Translations under genes and position numbers: made by a program
Part shown: positions 8,420 through 17,987 of the stretch, one piece after another
Numbering within the stretch: position 1 is the first letter of the stretch
Layout: each line of letters starts with the position of its first letter
Origin: a bacterium
Lineage (GTDB): Bacteria > Verrucomicrobiota > Verrucomicrobiia > Verrucomicrobiales > Akkermansiaceae
DNA length: 38,950 nucleotides
Reading direction: 5' to 3'
Assembly: GCA_018222765.1 (NCBI GenBank)
Contig: JAAEZT010000030.1
Coordinates: forward strand, 1 to 38,950
The notes under the pieces: generated by a model
Told to the model about the DNA's origin: nothing
Seen by the model: the letters and a program-made list of their open reading frames with translations, nothing else
Databases searched by the model: none

Positions 8420-11365
8420 CTACTTCCTTGAGATCGTCCGATCAATCACGCCGCTGACGTCGGCCCAGTCATCAAACTCCACCGCGCTACTCTTGCCATT
8501 GATCCCTTTGGGACGGGTGATTTTCGGGGCTAGCGTCTTGCTGGGCACAGTGTAGATGAGTGGGATATCTTCATCATCCTGCCAGAGCGCAAAACGGCTT
8601 TTGAGGCTATCGGCCAACACCGCCATCTCGGGACCGAAGTTCACACCTTGGTCATCGGCCACCATTGACTTGCCAGTGAGAAACACAATGCCGCTCATCG
8701 CTGTCGGCGTGAAGCAATGCATGTAGACATTGTATTCGAAGGTGGCGGTCGAGTCACCAAGCTCGGGCTTCGGCGAAGGAAGCTGCCCCCAAGAGCCCCC
8801 ATCCGGCACTGCTTTGGATTTCATCATAGCGGGAATATTTTCACCCCAGTAGTTCCTCCAGTCCGCAATGTATCGGCGTACGTTGGCAAGGTAATAGGGA
8901 TTGTCGAAATACTTGCTCCCAATGGTCTTGTAATCAGGCATGAGAGTCGGGGTGTCCTTGAGAAAGCCCGGCGCGATCCAATTCTTCAGCGGAATATCCT
9001 TCTTGGCCTTCAGGAAAATAATCCCAACCGGCCGTCCGGTTTTGGCGGAAATGCTATTGCCAAAAGCAGCCGCGAGACCCTCGGCATCTTTCCAGTAAGC
9101 TGCAAGACGATTACCCCACTTGCCATCGGCCCCCATGACCCGGGGAGTCCGTGAGGTGCAGATGCTAAAGCGACTGGGATCAGCCCGGCCGTCACGGTTC
9201 GACTGGTTCTGAATCATGCGCACGATCTGTCCGGAAGGCTCGACCTTGGGCACCTTGATCTTATCAACCGGAGCAACGACACACCAAACATCGCCGAAGA
9301 CGATACCAGAGATGACCCGCTCATGAATTTTTTCGCCGTCCTTGGTAAAATGCACCTTCAGTGTGTATGCCTTCGGGCCGGCTTTCATCGGTGGCAGAGT
9401 CACTTTCCACTCGGCCATCTCAGGTGTCACCTCGATAGTCTTCTTGATGTCACCAAACTCAAAATGGACCTGACACTCACCTTCTTCCGGAGTGCTTTGC
9501 CATTCACCATGCTGCCGTGTTGACCCCCAAATCGTGACCGGCTTGTCAGCCTGGAAAATCGCATTATCGCGGAACTGCACGCTCAACAGCGGCATCTTAC
9601 GATATTCGTAAACATTCCCAACCGTGCTCGGATCAATAAGCTCACCCGCAACCTTGAGCTTCTCATCCGGCCAGTCCTTGCTGGTGACCATTTTTTGGTC
9701 GAAGTAAATGAAAGGCGTCATCGGCAATAAGGCCTCGTTGTAAAGATTGGGCTGGTAGCCGATCTCACCAGTCCCATAAGAAACACCCAGCGGATTCTTC
9801 ACCTCGGACGAGGACACGATTACCTTGTCGCCGGTGATCTTCATCCTGGCCGGATGCCAGACGCGATCCTTTCCCGCGACGAAGAAGAGCTTCACCTGAT
9901 CGTCTCCCTTCGGAATCACTTTCGGATTGGCATAGTTGGTCGAGTCTTTGTGCCGTCCGACCGCATTGTAGGCAGTTCCAGCCACGACCAAGCCGCCCTC
10001 GGCATGATCGAATTCGATGATCACTCTATCTCCTTCGACCTTGTAGGATTTGAACATCGGCCCATCCACGACGAGGTCTTTTTTACCATATTGATTCTTG
10101 AGCGCGTGCAGCGCCAGTCGCTGTCCCGGCACGGCCTTGCACTGATAATGAATCGCGCCACTGATATCGATCTGCGATGCCATTCCGGTGTGAGGAATGT
10201 CACGCGCCAGCCATGTTCCGAGTCGCATCTCGGCTCCAGGATCGATACTCGGTTTGTTGACCTCCTTGCCAACATGCTTCATCGCCGCGCTGTAGAATTG
10301 ATGAAAATACACCGGCAACTCCGGCTTGTCCCAAACGATGCGCCAACCGCGGATGAGACTGTGCAGGTTGTTGTAGTATGGCAGCCCTTCGCCCATATTA
10401 GCGTATCCCTGATTCCAAATTGCCCCTCGAATCGCATAGGGCACGACCGGACTCATGCGGCCATTGTAGAGCCAATTGGCATCCCGATTGGAACTGAGGT
10501 TCCCGGGAACAGGGGCGCTTATCTCTTTCGCCTCCCCGCCCTTCTTAATGGTCGCTTCATTGGCTGCAATCTGGTCTTCCAGTGATTTATAGAATTCCCC
10601 CCAAGCCCTCTGATGCTCGGGCGTGGTTGGATCGGTCATAAGACACTTCTGATGAATCGCTTTGCTGTAATCATCTTTTGCCGAGGCATAGCCCTCACGC
10701 GGCACCCAGGCCTGGATCGCAGTCTGGCTGAATGAACAATTCAGGATCCCGATGGGCACCTTCACCTCCTGATAAATCTCATGTGCGAAGGCAAAGGCAA
10801 TCGCACTGTAGTTCCGGTATTCGCCATTTTTCCAGGCACCCGTGGCTTTCTTGATCGGATGCAATTGCGAGGTCACAGAACTCACTTGAAATTCGCGAAT
10901 CGGAACGACCTTGCCCTCGTTCGCTGCCGTAAACTCATCGGCGAGCTTGGCGACTTTGCTCTTTCCCACGATCCACTGCATGTTGGATTGGCCGGACGCC
11001 ATCCAAACCTCACCAACAAGAACATCGGTGAGCGTTTCTTTCTTTCCACCTTCTTCGCTGATGACGAGTTCAGCCGGTCGAAAACTGGCCTTGAGGTCAT
11101 GCAATTCAATCGTCCACTTGCCGTCCTTTCCCGCGGTCGCGGATTTCTTCTGACCTGCAAACTCAACAGTCACCTTCGTCCCCGGCTTGCTCCAGCCCCA
11201 AACCGGAACAGACATCCCCCGCTGAAGAACAGCGTGATCGTGGAAGGGAGCTCCAAGTTGGACCGCGAGGTCACGAGGACCCTCCGGTTCGTTCGCCGCA
11301 CTGGAAATAAATGTCGAAAAAGCAAGAGCAACCGCCGTGGCGATTCCATGAACAAAGTTTTTCAT
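8420..11365 (-). CDS. Sialate O-acetylesterase-family protein with a duplicated, degenerate second half
   Basis: This is a 981-residue secreted protein (signal peptide about 1-24, AVALAFSTFISSAA). Residues about 33-560 form a complete SASA/DUF303 esterase. It has an N-terminal beta-sandwich (VLQRGMSVPVWGW), the nucleophile block GEVWMASGQSNMQW with Ser127, and a late His406 in DISGAIHYQCK. Such enzymes remove acetyl groups from sialic acids or polysaccharides. Most family members have about 480-650 residues, so this one is far too long. Residues about 591-981 resemble the first half again: AIFQADKPVTIWG matches the beta-sandwich, GDVWCVVAPVDK aligns with the nucleophile block but has Val700 where Ser127 would be, and PVGIIFLKAKKDIPLKNWI aligns with PIGILNCSFSQTAIQAWV. 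The second half therefore looks like a catalytically dead repeat, perhaps for binding or structure. The gene stands alone between two convergent or spaced neighbours. Confidence 0.85.
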   Translation of the reverse strand: MKNFVHGIATAVALAFSTFISSAANEPEGPRDLAVQLGAPFHDHAVLQRGMSVPVWGWSKPGTKVTVEFAGQKKSATAGKDGKWTIELHDLKASFRPAELVISEEGGKKETLTDVLVGEVWMASGQSNMQWIVGKSKVAKLADEFTAANEGKVVPIREFQVSSVTSQLHPIKKATGAWKNGEYRNYSAIAFAFAHEIYQEVKVPIGILNCSFSQTAIQAWVPREGYASAKDDYSKAIHQKCLMTDPTTPEHQRAWGEFYKSLEDQIAANEATIKKGGEAKEISAPVPGNLSSNRDANWLYNGRMSPVVPYAIRGAIWNQGYANMGEGLPYYNNLHSLIRGWRIVWDKPELPVYFHQFYSAAMKHVGKEVNKPSIDPGAEMRLGTWLARDIPHTGMASQIDISGAIHYQCKAVPGQRLALHALKNQYGKKDLVVDGPMFKSYKVEGDRVIIEFDHAEGGLVVAGTAYNAVGRHKDSTNYANPKVIPKGDDQVKLFFVAGKDRVWHPARMKITGDKVIVSSSEVKNPLGVSYGTGEIGYQPNLYNEALLPMTPFIYFDQKMVTSKDWPDEKLKVAGELIDPSTVGNVYEYRKMPLLSVQFRDNAIFQADKPVTIWGSTRQHGEWQSTPEEGECQVHFEFGDIKKTIEVTPEMAEWKVTLPPMKAGPKAYTLKVHFTKDGEKIHERVISGIVFGDVWCVVAPVDKIKVPKVEPSGQIVRMIQNQSNRDGRADPSRFSICTSRTPRVMGADGKWGNRLAAYWKDAEGLAAAFGNSISAKTGRPVGIIFLKAKKDIPLKNWIAPGFLKDTPTLMPDYKTIGSKYFDNPYYLANVRRYIADWRNYWGENIPAMMKSKAVPDGGSWGQLPSPKPELGDSTATFEYNVYMHCFTPTAMSGIVFLTGKSMVADDQGVNFGPEMAVLADSLKSRFALWQDDEDIPLIYTVPSKTLAPKITRPKGINGKSSAVEFDDWADVSGVIDRTISRK

Positions 11366-11623
11366 AAGCTAATTTAGAGAAGAACCATAGCTGCCGAAAA
11401 AATGAACCGAATTTTTAACGCACAACCTGTCCCTGTTTAAGCAAGAGGATCAATCAGGAATGACTCTCAGGGTGAAATAGGCCTACACCTTGGGCCAAGA
11501 CGGGTCACCATTCAATGGTTTTCAAGCAGCAACCGATCCTACCGACTTCAATCGAGTCCCAATCTCGAGACAGCCTCATGGACCGACAGCCGGATGGGGC
11601 TATGTGTCGAAACAGAGCCACTC

Positions 11624-12472
11624 TCACGGCATGCTCTTTTCGATAAACTCCCAAGTTTCCAGACCCCACTTTCCCTCGGTCATGCACTTGGGATTATGCA
11701 GAAACTTCCTTGAGGGATCCTTGCGATTGAGACAACACGACCCCTCCGGGTAGTCACTCACCTCAGCAGGCAATTGGGTGAAATCGTAAGTAATTTTAAG
11801 CTGGTCCAGAGCCTCTCGGAACTTTCTGGTATTGAGTCCCCCTTGAACAATTCGAAGCTTCAGAGACTTCTTGATCGCCTCCGCTTCCTTCACAAACTCC
11901 GGAACATAATTTCTGACGCTCGAATCCGTCGTGCTCGTACCCCCGCCGGCATCCAGCGCCACTGCGACCGAAAAAACATCGAGATATTTTGATCCCCAGT
12001 AAAGGGAACCGGCGGCTCCCATGGAGAATCCCATGATAGTTCGCTTGCTCCTGTCTTTTGCGATGGCGTATTTTTTCTCAAGATGTGGCAACAATTCCTT
12101 GATTACATTGGTTTCAGGCATCTTCCCCTTGGCCCCATCCCGCCAAACTGTTCCGCCGTATTTTTCAGGAAATACGACAATCGCATCCCGGATCTTCCCC
12201 GCTTTCCTCGCGGCTTCATAACTGAGCATGACTTCGGGCGAAGAATTGCCACCACCCGCACCATGAAGAAACACGATCAAAGGATACGGCCCCTTGTCCT
12301 CGCTGTATTCCGGGGGCAAATACAGGGTGTGAATAATTTCATTCCCCGTGACAGGCCCCTTGAAGATCAAATTCTTTTGATACTTTCCTTGGTGAACAGC
12401 AGCAGCCTTTTGGCCCTGGGCCACACCCATTCCAAGTGCACAGAGAGCTAGAAGCATTCGTATCGTCATCAT
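11624..12472 (-). CDS. Secreted esterase, PHB-depolymerase/feruloyl-esterase-like alpha/beta hydrolase
   Basis: This 282-residue protein has a signal peptide (MLLALCALGMGVAQGQ). The core shows LPPEYSEDKGPYPLIVFLHG, with the oxyanion motif HGAGG at 70-74, and the nucleophile elbow GFSMG with Ser150 followed by AAGSLYWG. This arrangement is typical of the esterase-D/LpqC/PHB-depolymerase-like group that acts on polymer side chains. The C-terminus is odd. The usual Gly-His-x-x-Trp catalytic histidine region is not clear; instead there is a Cys-rich stretch (GSCCLNRKDP, then HNPKC) before EGKWGLETWEFIEKSMP, where His and Lys positions may have shifted. It is divergent from the sulfatase at 12593 across a 120-base gap, which must hold promoters for both. 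The fold is good; activity is less certain. Confidence 0.78.
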   Translation of the reverse strand: MMTIRMLLALCALGMGVAQGQKAAAVHQGKYQKNLIFKGPVTGNEIIHTLYLPPEYSEDKGPYPLIVFLHGAGGGNSSPEVMLSYEAARKAGKIRDAIVVFPEKYGGTVWRDGAKGKMPETNVIKELLPHLEKKYAIAKDRSKRTIMGFSMGAAGSLYWGSKYLDVFSVAVALDAGGGTSTTDSSVRNYVPEFVKEAEAIKKSLKLRIVQGGLNTRKFREALDQLKITYDFTQLPAEVSDYPEGSCCLNRKDPSRKFLHNPKCMTEGKWGLETWEFIEKSMP

Positions 12473-12592
12473 TATTTGGATTCTTGTTTAGCGCCAAGAA
12501 AACAACACCTCGCCCCAACTAGGAAGATAAAAACCCTCGAAGCCGGTTTTCCGGTTTTGCGTCTATCCAGACTCAATGTTAACTCCCCTCCC

Positions 12593-14011
12593 ATGATACG
12601 CGTATTAGCCGCCCTGTTTCTAGCTGCCACTTTTGTCACCGCCGAGACACGTAAACCCAACATCATTTACGTCATGGTCGACGACCTCGGATATGGCGAC
12701 CTCGGTTGTTACGGCCAAAAGACACTCAAGACTCCGCATCTCGACAGGATGGCGTCACAAGGAATGAAGTTTACCGATCACTATTCCGGTCACACCGTGT
12801 GCCGCCCATCCAGGTTGGTCCTCTGGCTTGGCCAGCACGTCGGAACGACGAAAGTCAACGGCAACATCAAGGCTGGTCTAACGGGAAAAGAAATGACCGT
12901 CGCCAAGAAACTCAAGAAAGCGGGATACACCACCGGAGGGGTCGGAAAGTGGGCTCTCGGACATGTTAGTAAGCCAGAGGAAATCAACAATCCCGGACAT
13001 CCTAACAACAACGGATTCGACTACTGGTTCGGCTACATGAATCAGTCCAACGCTCACAATTTCTATCCCACCTTTCTTTGGGAGAACAAGACCCAGATCA
13101 AACTCCCGGGAAATGTCATCAGTGATGATCCCCGCGGAGCAGGACGTGTCGCGAGCAAGAAAGTTACCTATTCCCACCACAAAATGGTCGATCGCGGTTT
13201 TGAGTTCATCCGTAAAAACAAAGATAATCCCTTCCTTCTCCATATGCATTGGACCATCCCGCACACTAATAACGAAGCGGGCCGCGTGACTGGAGATGGT
13301 CAGGAGGTTCCCGACTACGGAATTTACAAAAACAAGGACTGGCCGACTCCCGAGAAAGGCTTCGCGGCCATGATCACCATGATGGACGACGATATGGGCA
13401 AGCTCTTCAAACTGCTCAAGGAACTCAAAATCGACAACAACACCCTGGTCATCTTTACCTCCGACAACGGGCCACACAACGAAGGTGGACACAAGCACGA
13501 GTTCTTCGATTCCAACGGACCGCTGAAGGGACACAAACGCTCCATGCATGACGGTGGAATTCGCGTTCCCTTCATCGCAAGATGGCCCGAAAAGATTAAG
13601 GCCGGTACCGTGTCCGACCTTCCCTCCGCCTTCTGGGATTTCCTTCCAACCGCTTGCGAAATCGCTGGCACAAGCTCTCCGGATAACATCGACGGCATTT
13701 CCTATCTCCCGACCCTTCTAGGAAAATCCGACCAACAGAAAAAACACGACTACCTCTACTGGAGCAGCCGGGAAGGCTCCACCTCTATTGGTGTCCGGCA
13801 TCAGAACTGGAAGCTCGTCAAATATCGCGAAACCAAGGCGAACAAGAAAAAGAGAACCAAACCAAACGGGCCGGACGACTGGCGACTCTACGACATTTCC
13901 AAAGACCCTGGCGAAGAGAACGATCTTGCCAAAGAGAAACCCGAACTGGTCTTGAAGATCAAAGGCCTTGTTGAACGGGACAAACTCCCCCTCTCCGCTC
14001 AACGTAAATGA
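12593..14011 (+). CDS. Secreted type-I (formylglycine) sulfatase, arylsulfatase A-like
   Basis: The start is placed at ATG 12593, giving 472 residues with a clean signal peptide (MIRVLAALFLAATFVTAE). The open frame extends 39 codons upstream, but that part lacks secretion features and reaches into the neighbour's promoter region. Residues 22-41 (PNIIYVMVDDLGYGDLGCYG) hold the metal-binding Asp30-Asp31. The sulfatase signature CRPSR at 70-74 contains Cys70, the residue matured to formylglycine by a formylglycine-generating enzyme (none is encoded here). Further blocks are GGVGKWALGH, FTSDNGPHNEGGH and HDGGIRVPFIARWP. Such enzymes hydrolyse sulfate esters on polysaccharides such as carrageenan, fucoidan or chondroitin. 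The substrate is not readable. It is a single-gene unit that converges on the DUF1552 gene at 14109. Confidence 0.92.
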   Translation: MIRVLAALFLAATFVTAETRKPNIIYVMVDDLGYGDLGCYGQKTLKTPHLDRMASQGMKFTDHYSGHTVCRPSRLVLWLGQHVGTTKVNGNIKAGLTGKEMTVAKKLKKAGYTTGGVGKWALGHVSKPEEINNPGHPNNNGFDYWFGYMNQSNAHNFYPTFLWENKTQIKLPGNVISDDPRGAGRVASKKVTYSHHKMVDRGFEFIRKNKDNPFLLHMHWTIPHTNNEAGRVTGDGQEVPDYGIYKNKDWPTPEKGFAAMITMMDDDMGKLFKLLKELKIDNNTLVIFTSDNGPHNEGGHKHEFFDSNGPLKGHKRSMHDGGIRVPFIARWPEKIKAGTVSDLPSAFWDFLPTACEIAGTSSPDNIDGISYLPTLLGKSDQQKKHDYLYWSSREGSTSIGVRHQNWKLVKYRETKANKKKRTKPNGPDDWRLYDISKDPGEENDLAKEKPELVLKIKGLVERDKLPLSAQRK

Positions 14012-14063
14012 AATACCCCTAATCCCACCGGGGTTGCGTCCAACAACGTCGCCCCAGGGGAGA

Positions 14064-14083
14064 GGGAAGCTCCAGCTTTCCCC
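14064..14083. terminator. Possible bidirectional hairpin between convergent genes
   Basis: GGGAAGCT at 14064-14071 can pair with AGCTTTCCC at 14074-14082, with one bulged base and a 2-base gap, so the loop would need to open a little. It lies between the sulfatase stop (14011) and the DUF1552 stop (14109), where a shared terminator would be expected. No clear T-run follows on either strand, so the call is weak. Confidence 0.3.
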
Positions 14084-14108
14084 GTCTACCGCGATTCGAA
14101 CTTATGGA

Positions 14109-15446
14109 TCAGATCAGCTCACCGACGATTCCAGTGGAGTCTCCGAAGCGGGTATTCTTCAGGCCGATCTGTTGAAGCTGGGTGGAGAAGATATTGGAGA
14201 ACGGGGTGTCCCTGGTGAATTTGAGGTATTGGCCGTGTTTGAAGCCTAGCTTTTTGCCTCCGGCGAGAACGAGGGGGTAGTTCCGGTTGGTGTGGGTGGT
14301 GCTGTTGCTGCTGCCGTAGAGGAAGGTGGTGTAGTCGAGAAGGCTGTCGCTGGATTCCGGAGCTGCCGAGGTGTTTCGCATCCGGGTCAGGAAGTGGGAG
14401 AACTCGGTGGCAAGGAAGCGATCCCACTTACCAAGAGGTTCTACCCCGTCAGCCTTGTTCCAGGCGTGAGCCAGTCCGTGAAGGTGTTTCCCGAAGCCGA
14501 GGAGTTGAGGGAATTTTCCACCCAAAGTGGTGGCGTCGCCCATGCTGGCGATTTGGTAGGTGGCGACCCGTGTGGAGTCGGTTTGAAACGCCAGATGAAT
14601 CAACTCATACATTGTGCGAATATACTGTTCGGGGATCTGGTGATCAGAGTCGAGCTTAAGGCGTTCTCGTTCTTCGTCGGTCAAGGTCGGTTTGGCGATG
14701 TCGATCCAGGCCTGGGATTGTTCGACGTGTTTTTCCACCTGCCGGACCGAGTCCATGTATTCGTCGAGCTTCTGCTGGTCGTGATTACCAAGCTTGCGGC
14801 GAACGTTGTTGGCATCTTCGAGGACAAGGTCGAGAAGGTGAGCGGAACTTTTGAGTCTACGGCGATTTCTCGCAGTGTCCGGATCGCCGGCACCGAAGAG
14901 GCGTTCGTAGATACGGCGGGGTTGGTTGACGGCAGGAATCGGGCGGCCGTGTTTGTTGAAGGAGAGAGTACTGGATCGAGTGGGTTCGCCCACTCCACCA
15001 TCGGTGGACATGATCAGCGAGTCGTAACGGGTTTGGCCGGCATAATGCTCTGCGACAACCTGATCCATGGACTGAACATTCCGTAGATTGTTGGTGAGAA
15101 TGTTCCAACCAGTAAGGAATGTGTCAGCACTGTCGTGTCCGTCAATCTTTTCGGCTTCAGGGTGAGAAAGTCCGCCAAGAACAGTGAGATGATCGCGATG
15201 AGGCTCCAGTGGTTTGAGACTCTTGTTGAACTGAAAGTCCTTACCTTCGCCTTTGGGGAACCAGTGCCAGTCTTGTTTGTCTTCCTGCAAGGGTAGAGAG
15301 ACTCCGAAAGGAAAATAGACAACACCGAGCCTGGCGGGAGGCGGAGTGGTCTTCTTGCCACTGGCCATGCAGTCCAGCACCGGAAGGGCAAGACAAGCTC
15401 CTGCTCCCCGGAGAAATGTGCGTCGACCAATGTGTTGATTCCTCAT
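14109..15446 (-). CDS. DUF1552 protein (partner of DUF1592 cytochrome), copy 1
   Basis: This 445-residue protein begins with a twin-arginine-like signal (GRRTFLRGAGACLALPVLDC), so it is probably exported folded by Tat. The body matches the DUF1552 family: ARLGVVYFPFGV after the signal, GGLSHPEAEK, SLIMSTDGGVGEPTRSSTLS and the C-terminal block DYTTFLYGSSNS. The family is a distant relative of the alkaline-phosphatase-like DUF1501 proteins and has no established reaction. Its start codon overlaps the stop of the upstream DUF1592-type gene by one base (TAATG at 15448-15444), which points to translational coupling and a shared task. Length is normal. Family assignment is confident; function is unknown. 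Confidence 0.9.
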   Translation of the reverse strand: MRNQHIGRRTFLRGAGACLALPVLDCMASGKKTTPPPARLGVVYFPFGVSLPLQEDKQDWHWFPKGEGKDFQFNKSLKPLEPHRDHLTVLGGLSHPEAEKIDGHDSADTFLTGWNILTNNLRNVQSMDQVVAEHYAGQTRYDSLIMSTDGGVGEPTRSSTLSFNKHGRPIPAVNQPRRIYERLFGAGDPDTARNRRRLKSSAHLLDLVLEDANNVRRKLGNHDQQKLDEYMDSVRQVEKHVEQSQAWIDIAKPTLTDEERERLKLDSDHQIPEQYIRTMYELIHLAFQTDSTRVATYQIASMGDATTLGGKFPQLLGFGKHLHGLAHAWNKADGVEPLGKWDRFLATEFSHFLTRMRNTSAAPESSDSLLDYTTFLYGSSNSTTHTNRNYPLVLAGGKKLGFKHGQYLKFTRDTPFSNIFSTQLQQIGLKNTRFGDSTGIVGELI

Positions 15447-17866
15447 TACTTTGTCAAAAAGGCTTTACTAGTTACGATGCTTTCAACCAGTGATTGCAAA
15501 CGAAGGCCATTTTTTAGTGATTTTTTTGTAATTTCTTCGACCAACGGCTCATCAGAGAACTCCAGGGAGCGCCCCATGGCGTAGGCTAAAAGCTTACTGG
15601 TGAGTGCTTGAGCAAATTGTTGCCTCCGCTCGGTGAGCAGGTATTTCTTGAGTTCATCCAAATTCTTCAACTCTCTGCCATCGGGGAGCTTGCCCGTGGA
15701 ATCCACCGGATGACGGGCCACGACTTTCTTCCCGTGTTTGCGGGGGATTTCCTCACGGATCAAACCAGTAGCTCCGTAGGCTTCGAACATTTGCCCCCAG
15801 GGATCAATGTTTCGATGGCAATCGGCACAGGCCGGATCACCCCGATGAATGCCAAGTTGCTCGCGGATGGGCAGTTTCGAAAATTTGGGATCACTTTCGT
15901 CGAGTGGCGGAACATTGGGCGGAGGAGGAGGAGGAGGATCATTGAGCAGGTTTTTGCGAACGAAGACCGCCCGCTTGATGATGCTGGAGTCATATCCGGT
16001 CGAATGCCCCAGCAAAACTGAGCCATGGGTCAAGACCCCACCCCGCTCCGCTGACTTTTTGACTTTGCGAAAGTCTCCTCCGTAAACCCCTTCGATCTTG
16101 TAATGATCTGCCAGTTCCTGGTTCACCAATTGAAAGTCCGACTCGATGAAGTTCTCCGCCGAGAGATTCCTGCGTAGGATCTCCCCGAAAAAGTGAATCG
16201 TTTCATTCCGGAAATTCTCCTTAAGATCCGGATGTGGTTTCCCATAGATATTGGGTTCGATTTCAATGCGATCAATGGCATCCACATCCAGCCATTGGGT
16301 GGCGAAGGTTCGAATGAACTCATCAGCGCGCGGGTCTTTCACCATTCGTGCCACCTTTTGTCGCAGGGCGTCTGGCTCGGTAAGCTTGTTCTGATTCGCG
16401 AGATCTCGTAGCCAATCATCGGGAAGAGTATTCCATAGGAAGTAAGAAAGTCTGGCGGCAAGCTCATGGGAGTTAAGTTTCCTTTTCTCCTGAGATTCAG
16501 GCTCCATCAGATAGAGAAAGTCTTGTGAAACCAAGACCAGCACCAAGGTCTCTCTCAGCGCCTCTTCAAAGCTTGGAAAATCGGGGCGAATCCTCGTGAA
16601 GAATGAAGTGAGCTTCTCAACCTCCTCAGGAGCCACTTCTTTCCGCCAAGCCTTCGGTAGGAAATCCTTTAGAATGTGCGCAACTTGTTTCGCTTCGTTG
16701 TCCGGATACTTCTCTTTGGAATCAATCAGAATGTCTTGATGGTGTTTGGGTGGCCAAGACTCATAGATGGGGCCTTTAAATTCCACGGACTCGACGACCA
16801 GGTAAGGAAGATCGGGGTCTTCGATGCGGAAGTTTCGATCCTTCCCTTTCTCATCTTTTCTTTTCTCCATTTTGACCTCCGCGTATTCGTTGGCAACATT
16901 CATCACGTTGACCAAGAGCCCTGGGTATTTCCCCTGACCGCGCACTGGAAGCGGGAAGTTCTCCAACCTTCCTCGAAAGACATATTCGTGCATCCCTTGT
17001 TTTGTAATGTCCAGTTCGGCAAGAGTCTTTTCCTGAAGCAAAGTGTCCGGACGATACCCAACAACGACCCTTAACCTGGGGATCGGACCCTTTTTCTCCG
17101 GCAGATCAGCCTTCACCTTGACCCGGATTTCGAAAGGGCCTTCGTCCGGGTAGTCATCCTTAATCCGACCAATGAAGCGGACCTTGGGACCCAGACGATT
17201 TCCGGCAATTTCGCCCCTCTCCATCCGGACTTTGCTAGACTCCTTGAAAGTGTGGTGAAACATCTTGGGCTGAGGGCCAGTGATTATCACTTTGTCGAGA
17301 GCATCTCGGGCCGCGCTAATATAGTGCTCCATTTGTTCGCCAGTCATCTGGAGAGAGCTGCCATTATTACGAAGCCCGTCTCGCGACATCGGATCCTGGG
17401 GGATGTCCTGAATGTGGTTGATATCGAGCCCCAACAGGTCCCGCATCGTGTTCTGATACTGGTCACGAGTGAGTCTGCGCAGGACGACCTGTCCGCCTTT
17501 ACTTTGGTGGACTTTGTGGGCGTGTTCGATGGTGGCATTGAGCCAATCCAGAACAATTTTGCGCTCTTCGGCAGTGAGGTCCTCTTCGTCATCAGGTGGC
17601 ATTTCCCCGAGGTTGATCACTCCCCGGACATCATGCCATGTTTCGGCGGACCGGTCCTTGATCATGTCGGAAGAGAGGGTATCGAGGCGGATTTTCCCTT
17701 TCTGCTTCTGCTCACCGTGACAGCCGAAACATTTATTCTCGAGAATGGGTCGCACCTGATCTTCGTATCCGCCGGGAGCCGCCGGCGAATCTGGCTTGGC
17801 GGCCAGAGAGCCGCAAAACATCAAGAGCAGAGGTAAATATTTCAAGCTGGTCAGGATCCTTAACAT
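15446..17866 (-). CDS. PSCyt1-PSD (DUF1587/1595/1592/1588/1585) haem protein, copy 1
   Basis: This is an 806-residue exported protein (signal about 1-23, LKYLPLLLMFCGSLAA). The domain order is standard for the family. A PSCyt1 cytochrome-like domain holds the haem motif CFGCH at 46-50. DUF1587 is near 128-195 (LRRLTRDQYQNTMRDLLG). A beta-rich middle follows, about 220-370. DUF1595 is near 395-460 (KAWRKEVAPEEVEKL), DUF1592 near 470-600 (LAARLSYFLWNTLPDD), DUF1588 carries a poly-Pro tract (NDPPPPPPPNVPPLDES) and a second haem-like motif CADCH, and DUF1585 ends the protein. Two CxxCH sites suggest covalent haem c and a periplasmic redox role, but the substrate is not established for the family. 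It is the first gene of a coupled pair with DUF1552. An AGAACCAG spacer with an upstream GGAAG gives it one of the few Shine-Dalgarno-like leaders in this window. Confidence 0.92.
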   Translation of the reverse strand: MLRILTSLKYLPLLLMFCGSLAAKPDSPAAPGGYEDQVRPILENKCFGCHGEQKQKGKIRLDTLSSDMIKDRSAETWHDVRGVINLGEMPPDDEEDLTAEERKIVLDWLNATIEHAHKVHQSKGGQVVLRRLTRDQYQNTMRDLLGLDINHIQDIPQDPMSRDGLRNNGSSLQMTGEQMEHYISAARDALDKVIITGPQPKMFHHTFKESSKVRMERGEIAGNRLGPKVRFIGRIKDDYPDEGPFEIRVKVKADLPEKKGPIPRLRVVVGYRPDTLLQEKTLAELDITKQGMHEYVFRGRLENFPLPVRGQGKYPGLLVNVMNVANEYAEVKMEKRKDEKGKDRNFRIEDPDLPYLVVESVEFKGPIYESWPPKHHQDILIDSKEKYPDNEAKQVAHILKDFLPKAWRKEVAPEEVEKLTSFFTRIRPDFPSFEEALRETLVLVLVSQDFLYLMEPESQEKRKLNSHELAARLSYFLWNTLPDDWLRDLANQNKLTEPDALRQKVARMVKDPRADEFIRTFATQWLDVDAIDRIEIEPNIYGKPHPDLKENFRNETIHFFGEILRRNLSAENFIESDFQLVNQELADHYKIEGVYGGDFRKVKKSAERGGVLTHGSVLLGHSTGYDSSIIKRAVFVRKNLLNDPPPPPPPNVPPLDESDPKFSKLPIREQLGIHRGDPACADCHRNIDPWGQMFEAYGATGLIREEIPRKHGKKVVARHPVDSTGKLPDGRELKNLDELKKYLLTERRQQFAQALTSKLLAYAMGRSLEFSDEPLVEEITKKSLKNGLRLQSLVESIVTSKAFLTK

Positions 17867-17987
17867 CTGGTTCTTCCGGGGGCTCTATCGCTGGTTGAAT
17901 TGAACTTGGTGACTCGGAAACCAAATTCAGTTTTGCACCTCAGATGGGAACCGTTCGTAATCTCTATACGCTAGTTTGTAGGCCAAC

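Noticed and set aside
8405-8421. AGCATG/CATGCT hairpin at the end of the long SASA gene
   Set aside because: Short stem that overlaps the stop codon and is not followed by a T-run; not enough for a terminator call.
12476-12592. 39-codon extension of the sulfatase gene
   Set aside because: It lacks secretion features and occupies the divergent promoter region; a standard signal peptide begins at 12593.
14292-15086. Plus-strand open frame (264 codons) opposite DUF1552 copy 1
   Set aside because: Antisense shadow; the real gene has Tat signal, family motifs and coupling to its neighbour.
15917-15936. GGAGGA-type run resembling a microsatellite or strong ribosome binding site
   Set aside because: It is the complement of the poly-Pro codons in the DUF1588 part of the DUF1592-type protein, and the same tract occurs at the equivalent place in the second copy (about 20761-20780).
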